From a virus, in IMG/VR virus record IMGVR_UViG_3300025168_000033, positions 1-64,000 of that record: a DNA stretch of 64,000 bases. One strand, 5' to 3'. Shown one piece after another: positions 5,682 through 13,861 of the stretch. Every line of letters begins with the position of its first letter. Positions within the stretch are counted from its first letter, which is position 1. The notes beneath the pieces are model-generated. The model saw only the letters and a program-made list of their open reading frames with translations. It did no database searches and was not told where the DNA came from. A program made the translations under genes and the position numbers.

Positions 5682-7451
5682 TCATTTTATAGCTATGCTT
5701 ATATTTCTAGAAGTTTTTTGTGTAGACTCGGTTTGCTTATTTTTAAAATGGCTTGCAAATACTGAAGAACCACCAGCCTGATTAAATATTTCTTCTATAG
5801 CAGCATTAGATACTTTATCTCTATCACCTTCATCACCGGGTTTAGTGCTGTTCATTCTACTTGCATCATATTCGGTATATTCAACTTTATATTTAGTTGG
5901 AAGTGTTATTTCAATATCCATGTCGTAATAATCATCATCAATTAATTTTACTGTACCGACATCACTTTTAATAACCTTATTTCCAGCAAATTGATTAAAA
6001 TCCGTCTTTGCCTTTACGTCTTTATATGCAGCAGATATTAACGGATCTTTAATATAATCCATATTATTTAAGCCTAATTCAATTACAAATTTAACCTCAT
6101 TTCTAGTTGAACTTAATATTCTTGTATTTGAAATATATTTTGTAAAGACATTAAAAAGTGGCATTTGCATATTTTGAAATGCTTCAGCATCAGTTATTCT
6201 AGAACCTGGATATTTCTTTTTAAATTCTGCTACAGTAATTTTAGAAACAATCTTAAATTGCATTCTATCATTAATTGATAACGTATCAAACGGAGAATTT
6301 AAGAAATCCATTGCTGAATCTGCTTTAGTAGTTCCCCATGCGCCACCGCCACCTTTAATAGATTTTGTAAATTCTCTAAGTGCATCATCACCTTCTTCAC
6401 CAGGTATCATTACATCGACTTCATAATCTTTAGCTTTAGGTGATACAATAATTTCCTGTTGATTCCAAAAACTATGATCGACTGGTAGATTTCTTAAGTC
6501 TGCTACTACTTGATCTGGATTTACCTTCCATTTTAATAGCATATAATATCCGCCTTTACGATCTTTAATGAAATCCTGATCAGTCATAAAACTTGCTGCA
6601 GTTCCTCGATCTATTGAAAAGCTAGTAGCCTTTCCTTGTGATACTCCTGGCTTTGCACCAGGATACCATTTCTTACTCCATTTTACTAGGTCCTTGATTT
6701 TAGCACCATCATAAAATATTCCTCGATAAACATATTTTGGAAGTTTAGATGAATCTACTGAAAGTTTTTGTAACAAAGGAAATACTTCAGGTTTTAATCT
6801 TTTACGGCTCATGCTTGTCCAGGTAACAACATGTGACATTGCAATTTTTACATCACGTTCGCTCAATCCAACCTTAAGTAACATTTTATCATATTGCTTT
6901 TGACCTAGATTTTTAGCACCATCTAAAGCGGTTGATGTCCATTTAAGAATATCTGTTACTTTATTCCAGTTTTTTTCTAGCCAATCAATAAATTCAATGC
7001 CACCTTCAAGTTCAGTTATTATATCACCAAAGTCCTGACCCGGTAATTTAAACGATGAGCCATACTTTTTTGAAATTTCCTCTTTAAACGTTTTAAATGT
7101 TTTGTGCTTTATTATTTGTTTAGCTAAATCATCATGACCATACCAGCTCCAGTTTTTATTATATCCTGCTATAATCTTAGCATAAGTCCAGTTTGCTTTA
7201 CTAGATGTGCCTTTCAATGTAAATATTGTATCAGAACCCTTGAGTTTTCCGGCTTTAGATAAAGCTTGATTTTTAATTTTTTCTTGAACTTTATATCCTT
7301 CACGGGTATCTATTTGTGGATTCCATTCGTCTTTACCCCAATCAACCCCTTTAGAATAATCCGATAAATATTCCGGATTATTCTTAAAGAATTCTACTGC
7401 TTTATTTTTTTCAGTTATTAGCCAATCGTTATAGTTAGGTAAATTTTGCAT
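5682..7451 (-). CDS. Capsid-packaged ADP-ribosyltransferase, Alt-like, 589 aa
   Basis: The N-terminus MQNLPNYNDWLITEK is a capsid targeting peptide with a site after E14 (ITE|K). Residues about 190-345 form an R-S-E type mono-ADP-ribosyltransferase domain: R243 in YVYRGIF, the S-T-S-like motif ATSFS at 275-279, and the catalytic E333 in QQEIIVSP. The residue two before the glutamate is Q, the pattern of QxE rather than ExE enzymes, so the target may not be arginine. T4 Alt is likewise packaged and modifies host RNA polymerase on injection. This is the functional counterpart, at similar size. The C-terminal 200 residues have no recognised domain. It is preceded by a late promoter box at 7471-7480. 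Confidence 0.85.
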   Translation of the reverse strand: MQNLPNYNDWLITEKNKAVEFFKNNPEYLSDYSKGVDWGKDEWNPQIDTREGYKVQEKIKNQALSKAGKLKGSDTIFTLKGTSSKANWTYAKIIAGYNKNWSWYGHDDLAKQIIKHKTFKTFKEEISKKYGSSFKLPGQDFGDIITELEGGIEFIDWLEKNWNKVTDILKWTSTALDGAKNLGQKQYDKMLLKVGLSERDVKIAMSHVVTWTSMSRKRLKPEVFPLLQKLSVDSSKLPKYVYRGIFYDGAKIKDLVKWSKKWYPGAKPGVSQGKATSFSIDRGTAASFMTDQDFIKDRKGGYYMLLKWKVNPDQVVADLRNLPVDHSFWNQQEIIVSPKAKDYEVDVMIPGEEGDDALREFTKSIKGGGGAWGTTKADSAMDFLNSPFDTLSINDRMQFKIVSKITVAEFKKKYPGSRITDAEAFQNMQMPLFNVFTKYISNTRILSSTRNEVKFVIELGLNNMDYIKDPLISAAYKDVKAKTDFNQFAGNKVIKSDVGTVKLIDDDYYDMDIEITLPTKYKVEYTEYDASRMNSTKPGDEGDRDKVSNAAIEEIFNQAGGSSVFASHFKNKQTESTQKTSRNISIAIK

Positions 7452-7470
7452 CCAGATAATAATTCTTTAA

Positions 7471-7480
7471 ATTATATATC
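7471..7480 (-). promoter_or_regulatory. Late promoter box (class B)
   Basis: Minus strand GATATATAAT, 20 bases upstream of the ADP-ribosyltransferase start. The same box occurs before portal, sheath, tube and other late genes. T4 late promoters (TATAAATA) are similarly a single -10 element. Confidence 0.55.
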
Positions 7481-7481
7481 C

Positions 7482-7907
7482 TTAAATGTTATTACTATTC
7501 ATTTCGGCTTGTGATTGTTCTAATAGATATTGATCTATATGAGATTGCTTAAAATGCTTATATAGAAGTGTACCTTCGGTGAATATTTCAAGTACCATGA
7601 ATCTTCCTTCAGTTCCAGTAAATTCTTCAGAAAATACAACATTATGAACTTTCATTGATTTTTCACCTAGATAATTTTTTACTCTTGCAACCAATTGATC
7701 AGTATTTTTTACTTGCATTTCATTTCTTACGTAATGCTCGATCATCATGGTTCTAACTTTATTTGATGAATGAAACGGCAATTCATCAGCGGGTTTTTTA
7801 ACCAGTATTGAATGATGCTTTCTAAATTCAGTAGTATCAAGTATACCGCCATCAATTTCATTATTGTGAGCTTCCTGTGATTTTAATTCTTGATTTTCTG
7901 TAGACAT
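7482..7907 (-). CDS. Hypothetical protein, 141 aa
   Basis: The first 25 residues are polar and probably disordered. The rest has a helix with MMIEHYVRNEMQVKN followed by a beta-rich part (KVHNVVFSEEFTGTEGRFMV) and a Gln/Ser/Asn-rich tail. There is no cargo peptide, unlike its neighbours. No family recognised. It ends two bases before the late promoter box of the ADP-ribosyltransferase. Confidence 0.6.
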   Translation of the reverse strand: MSTENQELKSQEAHNNEIDGGILDTTEFRKHHSILVKKPADELPFHSSNKVRTMMIEHYVRNEMQVKNTDQLVARVKNYLGEKSMKVHNVVFSEEFTGTEGRFMVLEIFTEGTLLYKHFKQSHIDQYLLEQSQAEMNSNNI

Positions 7908-7929
7908 AAGATTTGATTTTAAATGTTTA

Positions 7930-8259
7930 TTAATATTGATTTTTATTGATTTTTATTTTTAAATTTGTTTGACCTTTTATTATTCTATGAAATTTACCTG
8001 CGGGTATGAATATTTTTTGCTCGGTTATAAACTGTGGTAATTCATTGTCTAGCTGTATTTTCCAGTCAGTATCACCTATTAAAGTTAATTCACGATCTTC
8101 ATCATCCTGATGCCATTTAAGCCAGTCGGAATTAACTTTACAGTTGAATGTTCTAATTACAATAGAATCACTAATAGTTTCCTCGCTATATGGAATTCCT
8201 TCATCAAAAGAATCTTCAAATTCCTTTACTTCTTTACAATTACAATTTTCACATGCCAT
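7930..8259 (-). CDS. Cupin-like small protein with Cys-rich N-terminus, 109 aa
   Basis: The N-terminus MACENCNCKE carries three cysteines in CxxCxC order, which may bind a metal. Residues 60-105 contain LTLIGDTDWKIQLDNELPQF and IFIPAGKFHRIIKG, an arrangement like a small cupin (proline-glycine turn followed by a histidine). Only one candidate metal ligand is seen, so the cupin may be non-catalytic. Function unknown. Confidence 0.6.
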   Translation of the reverse strand: MACENCNCKEVKEFEDSFDEGIPYSEETISDSIVIRTFNCKVNSDWLKWHQDDEDRELTLIGDTDWKIQLDNELPQFITEQKIFIPAGKFHRIIKGQTNLKIKINKNQY

Positions 8260-8270
8260 TATTTTAGGTT

Positions 8271-8747
8271 TTAAGATTTCTTATTTTTATCGATCCATGC
8301 ACGAAGTATTTTTGCAGCTTCTTTCATTTCAGGAGTTTTATGCTCGTGAGTTTTAGCTTTAGTTTCCATACTTGTAGCTATTGACATTGCGTGACTATGG
8401 TCTTTTTTCTTTAATTTGTCTATCTTTTCAACAGTTCTTTTTGCTGTTGCTGCATCTTTATAACCTACACCTTTTATTGCGTTAGGACCTGCTTCAGCCC
8501 ATTCATCAAGTTCTTCAGTAACATCATCAGCTTTATCTATATTGATATAATCATCAACAGCTCTTAAATAGTTTTTAGCTAATGTAATTTTAGATTGAAT
8601 CCATGCAGGCAATTCAGCTTTACCATCAAGTTTTTTCTGTATAGATATAGCAGTATCACAACATACTTGTAATTGACTCATTGCCATATTGATTTCGTCA
8701 CCTTCATTTAAAGATAAAAATTCTTCGTACGATTTTAAATTGTCCAT
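8271..8747 (-). CDS. Putative capsid-packaged helical protein, 158 aa
   Basis: MDNLKSYEEFLSLNEGDE is a cargo peptide with a site after E15 (LNE|G). The mature part is helical and contains a motif I recall from many T4-like phages of marine hosts: AELPAWIQSKITLAKNYLRA followed by a tyrosine and Asp-rich stretch. A conserved K-KKKDHSHAMSIA segment follows. The family is phage-typical and its function is unknown to me. Confidence 0.7.
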   Translation of the reverse strand: MDNLKSYEEFLSLNEGDEINMAMSQLQVCCDTAISIQKKLDGKAELPAWIQSKITLAKNYLRAVDDYINIDKADDVTEELDEWAEAGPNAIKGVGYKDAATAKRTVEKIDKLKKKDHSHAMSIATSMETKAKTHEHKTPEMKEAAKILRAWIDKNKKS

Positions 8748-8765
8748 TTTTAATATTTGTTTATT

Positions 8766-9368
8766 TTACCAAGGATCATTTGTTTTTAATCCTAATTGTT
8801 TCCAGAACTTATGCACATTACAGCTCCACCAGCCAGATGCATACATGTTAGTTTTTTTGCTACATCCATGACGAGCCAAGAATGCTTTTCTTCTTGAAGG
8901 ATCTTGATGCTTTTGTCTAATATCATCATTGCCCGATCCAGTATCTTCACCAAATCCAATAGCTACAGCTTTAACTAATCCAGTTTCAGGATCCTTCTTG
9001 CCATCTTTATGCGGACGATATACTACAAACAATTTTCCAGGTTCATCCTTTCTTCGAATATGTGGATCATCAAGAGTAACTTCAGTTTTTTTACCTTTGA
9101 TAGTTAATGTTCCTTTCTTCCCAGTTTGTAATTTTTCTACTATAAATGTATCTTCCTCAGATAAATGAATTTTATTAGCTTCGTGTAATTCTCTTAATTC
9201 ATTAACAAAATCTAAATAAGAATCCGAGCCAATTCTAAAAATCGATTCAGATATATCTAGATTGTTTTCTATATGATATTTAATATTCTCGTTTAACGAT
9301 TCAGTATATGAATTGTAAGATTCATTTAAATCGAGACGTGAATATTCAGTAAAATTTAAAAATCTCAT
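8766..9368 (-). CDS. Putative capsid-packaged protein with C-terminal Cys/Trp motif, 200 aa
   Basis: The N-terminus MRFLNFTEYSRLDLNESYNS is a divergent targeting peptide with LNE sites after E16 and again around residue 27 (SLNE|N). The C-terminal third has a conserved phage signature: RRKAFLARHGCSKKTNMYAS followed by GWWSCNVHKFW. The two Cys and the His/Trp residues suggest a small metal-binding or structural knot. I know this signature from other phage head-associated proteins without an assigned function. Confidence 0.65.
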   Translation of the reverse strand: MRFLNFTEYSRLDLNESYNSYTESLNENIKYHIENNLDISESIFRIGSDSYLDFVNELRELHEANKIHLSEEDTFIVEKLQTGKKGTLTIKGKKTEVTLDDPHIRRKDEPGKLFVVYRPHKDGKKDPETGLVKAVAIGFGEDTGSGNDDIRQKHQDPSRRKAFLARHGCSKKTNMYASGWWSCNVHKFWKQLGLKTNDPW

Positions 9369-9381
9369 AGTATAATTGTGT

Positions 9382-9792
9382 TTAGTTATTTATCCTTAAG
9401 TATTTTAGTAAAACCTTATCTGTTGGATCAACATTTAAATTTCCGTTAACGAATATTTCATATGAATCTTCAGCATATTTACCGATACCATATAATTCAG
9501 ATACGCGTTTAAATGGCTTGTTTAGCCAGTCGTATGAAAATTTAATAATTTGATTTGCTCGCCTATTATAAAATCCTAGTGTTCGAGTTATTTCACGTAT
9601 TTCATTAAAAGATTCTTCAGTTACAGATTCAGGTGATGGAAATCTTGCAAAGAAATTATCTACAACTCGCCATACCTGTTTATTATGTGTTTGATTAAGC
9701 ATTATACAGCCGCATAACATTTGCCATGGATTATGACAATATTTTTCCTGTATTAATTGTCGAGTAAAGTAATCGCCTTCAGAATTTTTCAT
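9382..9792 (-). CDS. HhH-GPD DNA glycosylase, MBD4-like, 136 aa
   Basis: A small base-excision glycosylase. It contains PWQMLCGCIMLNQTHNKQVW, typical of the endonuclease III/MBD4 family, a helix-hairpin-helix (ELYGIGKYAEDSYEIF, residues about 101-116) and the catalytic Asp loop (NVDPTDKVLLKYL). No Fe-S cluster cysteines follow. The close resemblance is to MBD4-type thymine or uracil mismatch glycosylases, shorter than bacterial Nth (about 210 aa). It is the last of three repair genes between 9.4 and 11.6 kb. Confidence 0.8.
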   Translation of the reverse strand: MKNSEGDYFTRQLIQEKYCHNPWQMLCGCIMLNQTHNKQVWRVVDNFFARFPSPESVTEESFNEIREITRTLGFYNRRANQIIKFSYDWLNKPFKRVSELYGIGKYAEDSYEIFVNGNLNVDPTDKVLLKYLRINN

Positions 9793-9833
9793 AGTTAAAT
9801 ATTATATTCAATTAATTGTTAATAGTTTCATTG

Positions 9834-10736
9834 TTATGATAACAATAATTCGTAATCCTTTACATATTTTAATACGGCAAGTTCCTTAGCTTTTGCTTCG
9901 ACAACTATATCGATATCGTTGCCATAATCGTTTATTTTTTCGTATACATAATCCGCATGTGCAAGTAGCTTAGAAGTTTCATCTTCGTTTAATTTGCGGG
10001 ATGAAGAGTAATGTGTACATGGACGTGTTTTCCATGTTGATAAGGCTAGTTCTAGGGCTTCCTGTTCGTTTAGTTCGCCTGGATTGCAAAAATGATGTAA
10101 GTAATCGAATGTAATAGGAATTCCGATTTTTTTATGAATGCCGTCGTATAAATCCTGTACAGTATACATATTTGGTTTATCATCGTTTTCGACAACAAGA
10201 CGAGTTTTTGTAGATTCGTTAAGGCGTTTGAAATTTTCGATCCATCGTTTCATTGATGCTTGTTTATCGCCGAATGCAGCGCCTATATGAATATTAATTT
10301 TTGCCATTGTATTATTAGGCATTCCTAGCATATCCATGATTTCTGATGTTTGATTTAGTTCGTATATAGTATTATTTACGACATCGGGATTTAATGATGC
10401 TAGTTGATTGAATGCGCCTGGATGAAATGATAGACGTTGATTATTGTCGAGAGCCATTTTTCCTGTACCGCGTAATATATTGCATATTTTTTGATAATCT
10501 GGCAAATCTTTTAATTCGTATTCCGACATCCACGGGAACATTGCAGATGTCATACGATAAACCTTAATTCCGTTTTGATTATTCCAGCTTACGACACGAG
10601 CAAGATCACGAGCATTTAATAATGCTAAATCCGATGCGCCTTTAATTCCTAGTTTTTTGAATGTTGCTTTTTTCATGCTACGATTAGTTCGAAATTCAGT
10701 TGACAAATTTAAGCATGCGTATCCGTATCTTGACAT
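9834..10736 (-). CDS. uvsE: UV damage endonuclease UvsE/UVDE, 300 aa
   Basis: Cuts DNA 5' of UV photoproducts and starts alternative excision repair. Signatures: YGYACLNLSTEFRTNRS at the start, VVSWNNQNGIKVYRMTSAMF, KINIHIGAAFGDK, the Glu/Asp metal site VVENDDKPNMY (about residues 181-191) and FDYLHHFCNPG. Length agrees with UvdE (about 300 aa). CG dinucleotides look commoner here than in the flanking genes, which would fit later acquisition. Directly behind the class A element at 10751-10791. Confidence 0.92.
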   Translation of the reverse strand: MSRYGYACLNLSTEFRTNRSMKKATFKKLGIKGASDLALLNARDLARVVSWNNQNGIKVYRMTSAMFPWMSEYELKDLPDYQKICNILRGTGKMALDNNQRLSFHPGAFNQLASLNPDVVNNTIYELNQTSEIMDMLGMPNNTMAKINIHIGAAFGDKQASMKRWIENFKRLNESTKTRLVVENDDKPNMYTVQDLYDGIHKKIGIPITFDYLHHFCNPGELNEQEALELALSTWKTRPCTHYSSSRKLNEDETSKLLAHADYVYEKINDYGNDIDIVVEAKAKELAVLKYVKDYELLLS

Positions 10737-10750
10737 ATTGATTGTATTTT

Positions 10751-10791
10751 TATGATTTATTAAATATAAACAAAATAATCGACAGTAAAAA
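10751..10791 (-). promoter_or_regulatory. Class A promoter-like element, copy 3
   Basis: Minus strand carries ACTGTCGATTATTTTGTTTA followed by TATTTAATAAAT, matching the core of the other copies but shorter on its right side. It lies between the Fpg-like gene and uvsE, so the repair genes can be transcribed separately. Confidence 0.55.
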
Positions 10792-11574
10792 TTATTTTTG
10801 CAAATCTTTTACCCAATGTGTTGTTCTTTTATCTGGAGTTGTTTCTCTTACAACCTGGAATCCTTGTTCGCATATTTGACGGCCATATACATGTAATTTA
10901 AAAGTGCCGTTTGTGTATTTTGGATTTCCACGATTATATGATGACAATATTACATCTTTAGTATTTGCGTTAAGCTTTGAAAATTCATCATCAGATATTT
11001 CTTTTACTTTACGATACGGAGATATTCCAGATCTATAAAGTACTTCAGCCTTGATATAATTTCCAATTCCGCCAATGAGTCCTTGATTCATAAGTGCTTG
11101 GCATATATAGCTATTTGGCTTTTTCATTAAGCGATCTTTAAATAATTCATCACTTATAATTGAACTAATGTGATTAGGACCTTTAGATGCTATTTTGTCT
11201 TTTATCATTTCTGGATCATCTGTAAATTTTAATGTTCCAAAATTACGAGTATCACAATAATAATAATCGTTTCCGTCGACTGTAAATTTTATTCGTGTTG
11301 ATTTTGTATCTGGATTAGTTGACCATAGACCTGTCATTCCATAAGTATTAATACACCATAATGGCTTATCATTTTGCATCATTTCAAATACAACCATCTT
11401 TCCGTAAAACTTAACACTTAATATTTTTACTGGAAATTGTAATAATTCTAAGCCGGGTATAGTTCCTTTATTTCTGTATCTACCGCTTACTAGTTCTATG
11501 GATTCCAATTGCTTGGATGCTAATCTAGAATTTAATCCGTTTGCTGATCTTGCTACTTCTGGTAACTCTGGCAT
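10792..11574 (-). CDS. Fpg/Nei family DNA glycosylase with zincless finger, 260 aa
   Basis: Removes oxidised bases and cuts at the abasic site. It starts MPELPEV, giving the catalytic Pro2 and Glu3. A conserved lysine is in FYGKMVVFEM. The helix-two-turn-helix is LMNQGLIGGIGNYIKAEVLY (about residues 162-181). The C-terminal beta-hairpin (VYGRQICEQGF, then KRTTHWVKDLQ) keeps the intercalating Arg and Thr-His-Trp but has only one of four zinc cysteines. This is therefore a zincless finger, as in NEIL1 and plant FPG. Length is normal for the family (about 270). Confidence 0.9.
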   Translation of the reverse strand: MPELPEVARSANGLNSRLASKQLESIELVSGRYRNKGTIPGLELLQFPVKILSVKFYGKMVVFEMMQNDKPLWCINTYGMTGLWSTNPDTKSTRIKFTVDGNDYYYCDTRNFGTLKFTDDPEMIKDKIASKGPNHISSIISDELFKDRLMKKPNSYICQALMNQGLIGGIGNYIKAEVLYRSGISPYRKVKEISDDEFSKLNANTKDVILSSYNRGNPKYTNGTFKLHVYGRQICEQGFQVVRETTPDKRTTHWVKDLQK

Positions 11575-11580
11575 ATATTA

Positions 11581-11790
11581 TTAATTTAAGAATATATCGT
11601 TCATTGCAATTACTCGGTAATTTGCTAATCTAATTTTTTGTTTTTCGTATCGTTCTGTTAATTTTGCATCGTTTACGTATAGTCCTACTTCTTTAGCCGC
11701 TTCATAAACATTTATAGATTTGTGACAATTCATTAAGGCGTCTTCTAGTACTGTTAGCGTATTTACGATTGCTTTTGATTGATTTATCAT
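11581..11790 (-). CDS. Small helical hypothetical protein, 69 aa
   Basis: A short, mainly helical, charged protein (NTLTVLEDALMNCHKSINVY in the first half, RYEKQKIRLANYRV in the second). It lies six bases upstream of the Fpg-like gene and directly behind a divergent class A element at 11803-11850. No family recognised. Confidence 0.55.
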   Translation of the reverse strand: MINQSKAIVNTLTVLEDALMNCHKSINVYEAAKEVGLYVNDAKLTERYEKQKIRLANYRVIAMNDIFLN

Positions 11791-11802
11791 AGTATATGTA
11801 TT

Positions 11803-11850
11803 TTAAATTATAGTTAAATATAAACAATTCTGCTGGGATAAAAAAATTAT
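11803..11850 (-). promoter_or_regulatory. Class A promoter-like element, divergent copy 4
   Basis: Keeps the core GTTTATATTTAACTATAATT on the minus strand but not the upstream ACTGTCGATT box. Position, 13 bases before the gene at 11581-11790, matches the other copies. Confidence 0.45.
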
Positions 11851-12185
11851 TTCCAAAATAATTGAATACAAATTATACATAAGGATAATCCTAAGCAAAT
11901 AACTTCCTTTAACGTAATTGACTCATTATTAAAAATATAAGACAATATTGCAAATGAAATAATACCTGCACAGAATTGAATAAATTTAGGTCCCCATGTA
12001 GCACCTTCGAATGCAATTACCATTAATTCAGTTCCTTTCAAGAACATCCAAGTTATTGGTATTGCCGCTACATAAATAATCCATTTGTTATTGCTTAGCC
12101 ATTCTATTTTAAGAGGTCCGTAGCACTGGAACCAAACAATAACCTGAGCCATAAACAATATTAAAAATCCGTATATGAAATTCAT
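11847..12185 (-). CDS. Four-helix small membrane protein, DMT-like, 112 aa
   Basis: Four hydrophobic segments at about residues 2-20, 35-52, 66-85 and 93-110 make up nearly the whole protein. Size and spacing resemble half-size drug/metabolite transporter proteins (DUF486/EamA-like), although no motif proves this. Inner membrane location is expected. Its stop codon shares a base with the start of the small gene upstream. Confidence 0.6.
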   Translation of the reverse strand: MNFIYGFLILFMAQVIVWFQCYGPLKIEWLSNNKWIIYVAAIPITWMFLKGTELMVIAFEGATWGPKFIQFCAGIISFAILSYIFNNESITLKEVICLGLSLCIICIQLFWK

Positions 12186-12421
12186 TATATTGTTGCTTTT
12201 GTGTCAGGAGTTATCCAGTTGTTTTGTTTTCTTAATTCAGACAGTAAAACAATTCCAAATGCTCGGATGTCACCTACTATATCAAATCTATGTTTCAGTT
12301 CTTTATATTCTTTTGTCATTGCAGGTTTATTACAATTTCTAATAGTGTTAATGACTTCTCCTGTAATTAATAGATCTTCATTACTATAAGTCTTTCCCCA
12401 TATTACCCATTCAGTTTTCAT
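12185..12421 (-). CDS. Hypothetical protein, 78 aa
   Basis: Short soluble protein (MKTEWVIWGKTYSNEDLLIT at the start) with a helical middle and polar end. It is preceded by the ACACAAT-type leader (AAATACACACAAT before ATG) seen at other class A genes but without the promoter block itself. Function unknown. Confidence 0.55.
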   Translation of the reverse strand: MKTEWVIWGKTYSNEDLLITGEVINTIRNCNKPAMTKEYKELKHRFDIVGDIRAFGIVLLSELRKQNNWITPDTKATI

Positions 12422-12444
12422 ATTGTGTGTATTTAAGTTATTAA

Positions 12445-12825
12445 TTATTTTTTTAAGTAATTAAGCAGATCCATTATTAAGTCATCCGCAACCCATCCAA
12501 AAACTCCTCTACTATCATAAGATCGAATTAATTCTGAATATCTTGGAAAGCTTCTTATCTTTGAACTTTGTTTTGGATTTATACTTGAATAATCTTTTTT
12601 CATCAAAAGTATTTCAAACGATGAATATAATGTATATGATGATAAATTTTGTCTAGGTGTACAATAATGTCCTTTGCTAGCTTGTATACTTAACATATAA
12701 TTTCCAGCCGATATAGCAGATATAGGAAATGATGTAATAATTGATGATTCTTTTTTTCTATGAGAATCTAATAGTTCACCTAAAAGTGAAAATCTTTGTG
12801 TATTGTTGTCAATAATAGCTTTCAT
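12445..12825 (-). CDS. Hypothetical protein, 126 aa
   Basis: Serine- and tyrosine-rich soluble protein with a central segment GNYMLSIQASKGHYCTPRQN and C-terminal VADDLIMDLLNYLKK. It starts 23 bases downstream of the class A element at 12849-12899. No family recognised and no signal peptide seen. Confidence 0.6.
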   Translation of the reverse strand: MKAIIDNNTQRFSLLGELLDSHRKKESSIITSFPISAISAGNYMLSIQASKGHYCTPRQNLSSYTLYSSFEILLMKKDYSSINPKQSSKIRSFPRYSELIRSYDSRGVFGWVADDLIMDLLNYLKK

Positions 12826-12848
12826 AGTGTGTGTATTTAATGTATCTG

Positions 12849-12899
12849 TTATTAATTATTATAGTATAAATATAAACAAAATAATCGACAGTAAAAAAT
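12849..12899 (-). promoter_or_regulatory. Class A promoter-like element, copy 5
   Basis: Minus strand ACTGTCGATTATTTTGTTTA, then TATTTATACTATAATAATTA. Nearly identical to the copies at 27634 and 52355. It overlaps the stop codon of the upstream gene (12899) and is followed by the AAATACACACACT leader of the gene at 12445-12825. Confidence 0.6.
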
Positions 12900-13486
12900 T
12901 ATTTGACATCTATTTTATATCCTGCAAACAATTTTAAATAGTGCCTGATACTCACATTATTACCATCCTTGATATCTCTTTTACCACGGCTTTTAAGCCA
13001 TCTTTTAGTATTTCTTGCACCAACCAAATGTGCAGCTGCAATAATACCTGACTCGGTAATTCGAATAGAATCTATTAAAGTATTATTATAAGTCTTTATG
13101 TATCTTCTAAGGCTACGTTGATTTTTTTGAATATGTTCTTTAATCAACTTGTCTTGAAGCCATTCAGGGAACACTGATGGATCCTTTTTGAACTCTGCTA
13201 ACGTAAAGCGACCACCATAGCCTAGATCTATAAGTGCAAGTTCACCAAATTGGTATTTACCTAGATAGCCATATTTATTATATGCTGCAGGATTATTACT
13301 AGATTCACGAAATGCAAGGCTATACAAAAAATGTTCAAACGATTTATGTTTGAACATTTTATTTTCCTTTGTAGTTTCAATCTCATCGAGATGTTCTTTA
13401 CGATATTCAATAAATTCATTAGTATGTGTACTTTTATCAAATCCAAATGATAAAGCGATCGTCAATAATATTGTAGTTTTTCTCAT
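12899..13486 (-). CDS. Putative secreted peptidoglycan hydrolase (endolysin candidate), 195 aa
   Basis: An N-terminal signal-like segment (MRKTTILLTIALSFGF) is followed by a linker. The core, residues about 55-150, contains LAFRESSNNPAAYNKYGYLG and KYQFGELALIDLGYGG. This glutamate plus GxYQF arrangement is that of lysozyme-like and transglycosylase muramidases, with the Glu of RESSN as the candidate catalytic acid. A later helix GIIAAAHLVGARNTKRWLKS also fits that fold. It probably degrades cell wall at lysis. A secretion signal would bypass a need for holin pores. Confidence 0.65.
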   Translation of the reverse strand: MRKTTILLTIALSFGFDKSTHTNEFIEYRKEHLDEIETTKENKMFKHKSFEHFLYSLAFRESSNNPAAYNKYGYLGKYQFGELALIDLGYGGRFTLAEFKKDPSVFPEWLQDKLIKEHIQKNQRSLRRYIKTYNNTLIDSIRITESGIIAAAHLVGARNTKRWLKSRGKRDIKDGNNVSIRHYLKLFAGYKIDVK

Positions 13487-13510
13487 CTATAATATTATAT
13501 TCAATTTAAA

Positions 13511-13846
13511 TTACTTTGTTTCAATTTTTGATAATTGTATAATTCCGTATTCAATAAATGATTTTAATAATTCTGCAACCATAGGGCCAAAATTGTATCC
13601 TATGTCAATTGCTTCAACAATCTTATTTTCAATGCCAATAAAGTCTTTTAAATATAAATGAAGTTTTTTATCATATTCAGCTATAAAAGATTCAATTTCA
13701 AGAAATAATACTTCCACTTCCTTATAGCCAGTAATATGTACAATAAACGATAATTTACCGTAATCAACTATTATTGTTTCAATTATATAATCTGAATTAA
13801 TTAACACTTTTGCATTTTTCTTTTCCATGATGATAGTTTTAGTCAT
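13511..13846 (-). CDS. Hypothetical protein, 111 aa
   Basis: Mixed alpha/beta soluble protein. A beta-rich start (KVLINSDYIIETIIVDYGK) is followed by acidic helices (VEVLFLEIESFIAEYDKKLH) and a final helix. It is encoded between two probable cell-wall genes, but nothing in its sequence shows a lysis role. No family recognised. Confidence 0.55.
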   Translation of the reverse strand: MTKTIIMEKKNAKVLINSDYIIETIIVDYGKLSFIVHITGYKEVEVLFLEIESFIAEYDKKLHLYLKDFIGIENKIVEAIDIGYNFGPMVAELLKSFIEYGIIQLSKIETK

Positions 13847-13861
13847 TCATAGAATATCTAT

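Noticed and set aside
13261-13446. Second minus-strand frame inside the muramidase gene
   Set aside because: Same strand but shifted frame, fully inside 12899-13486 and without protein-like composition.
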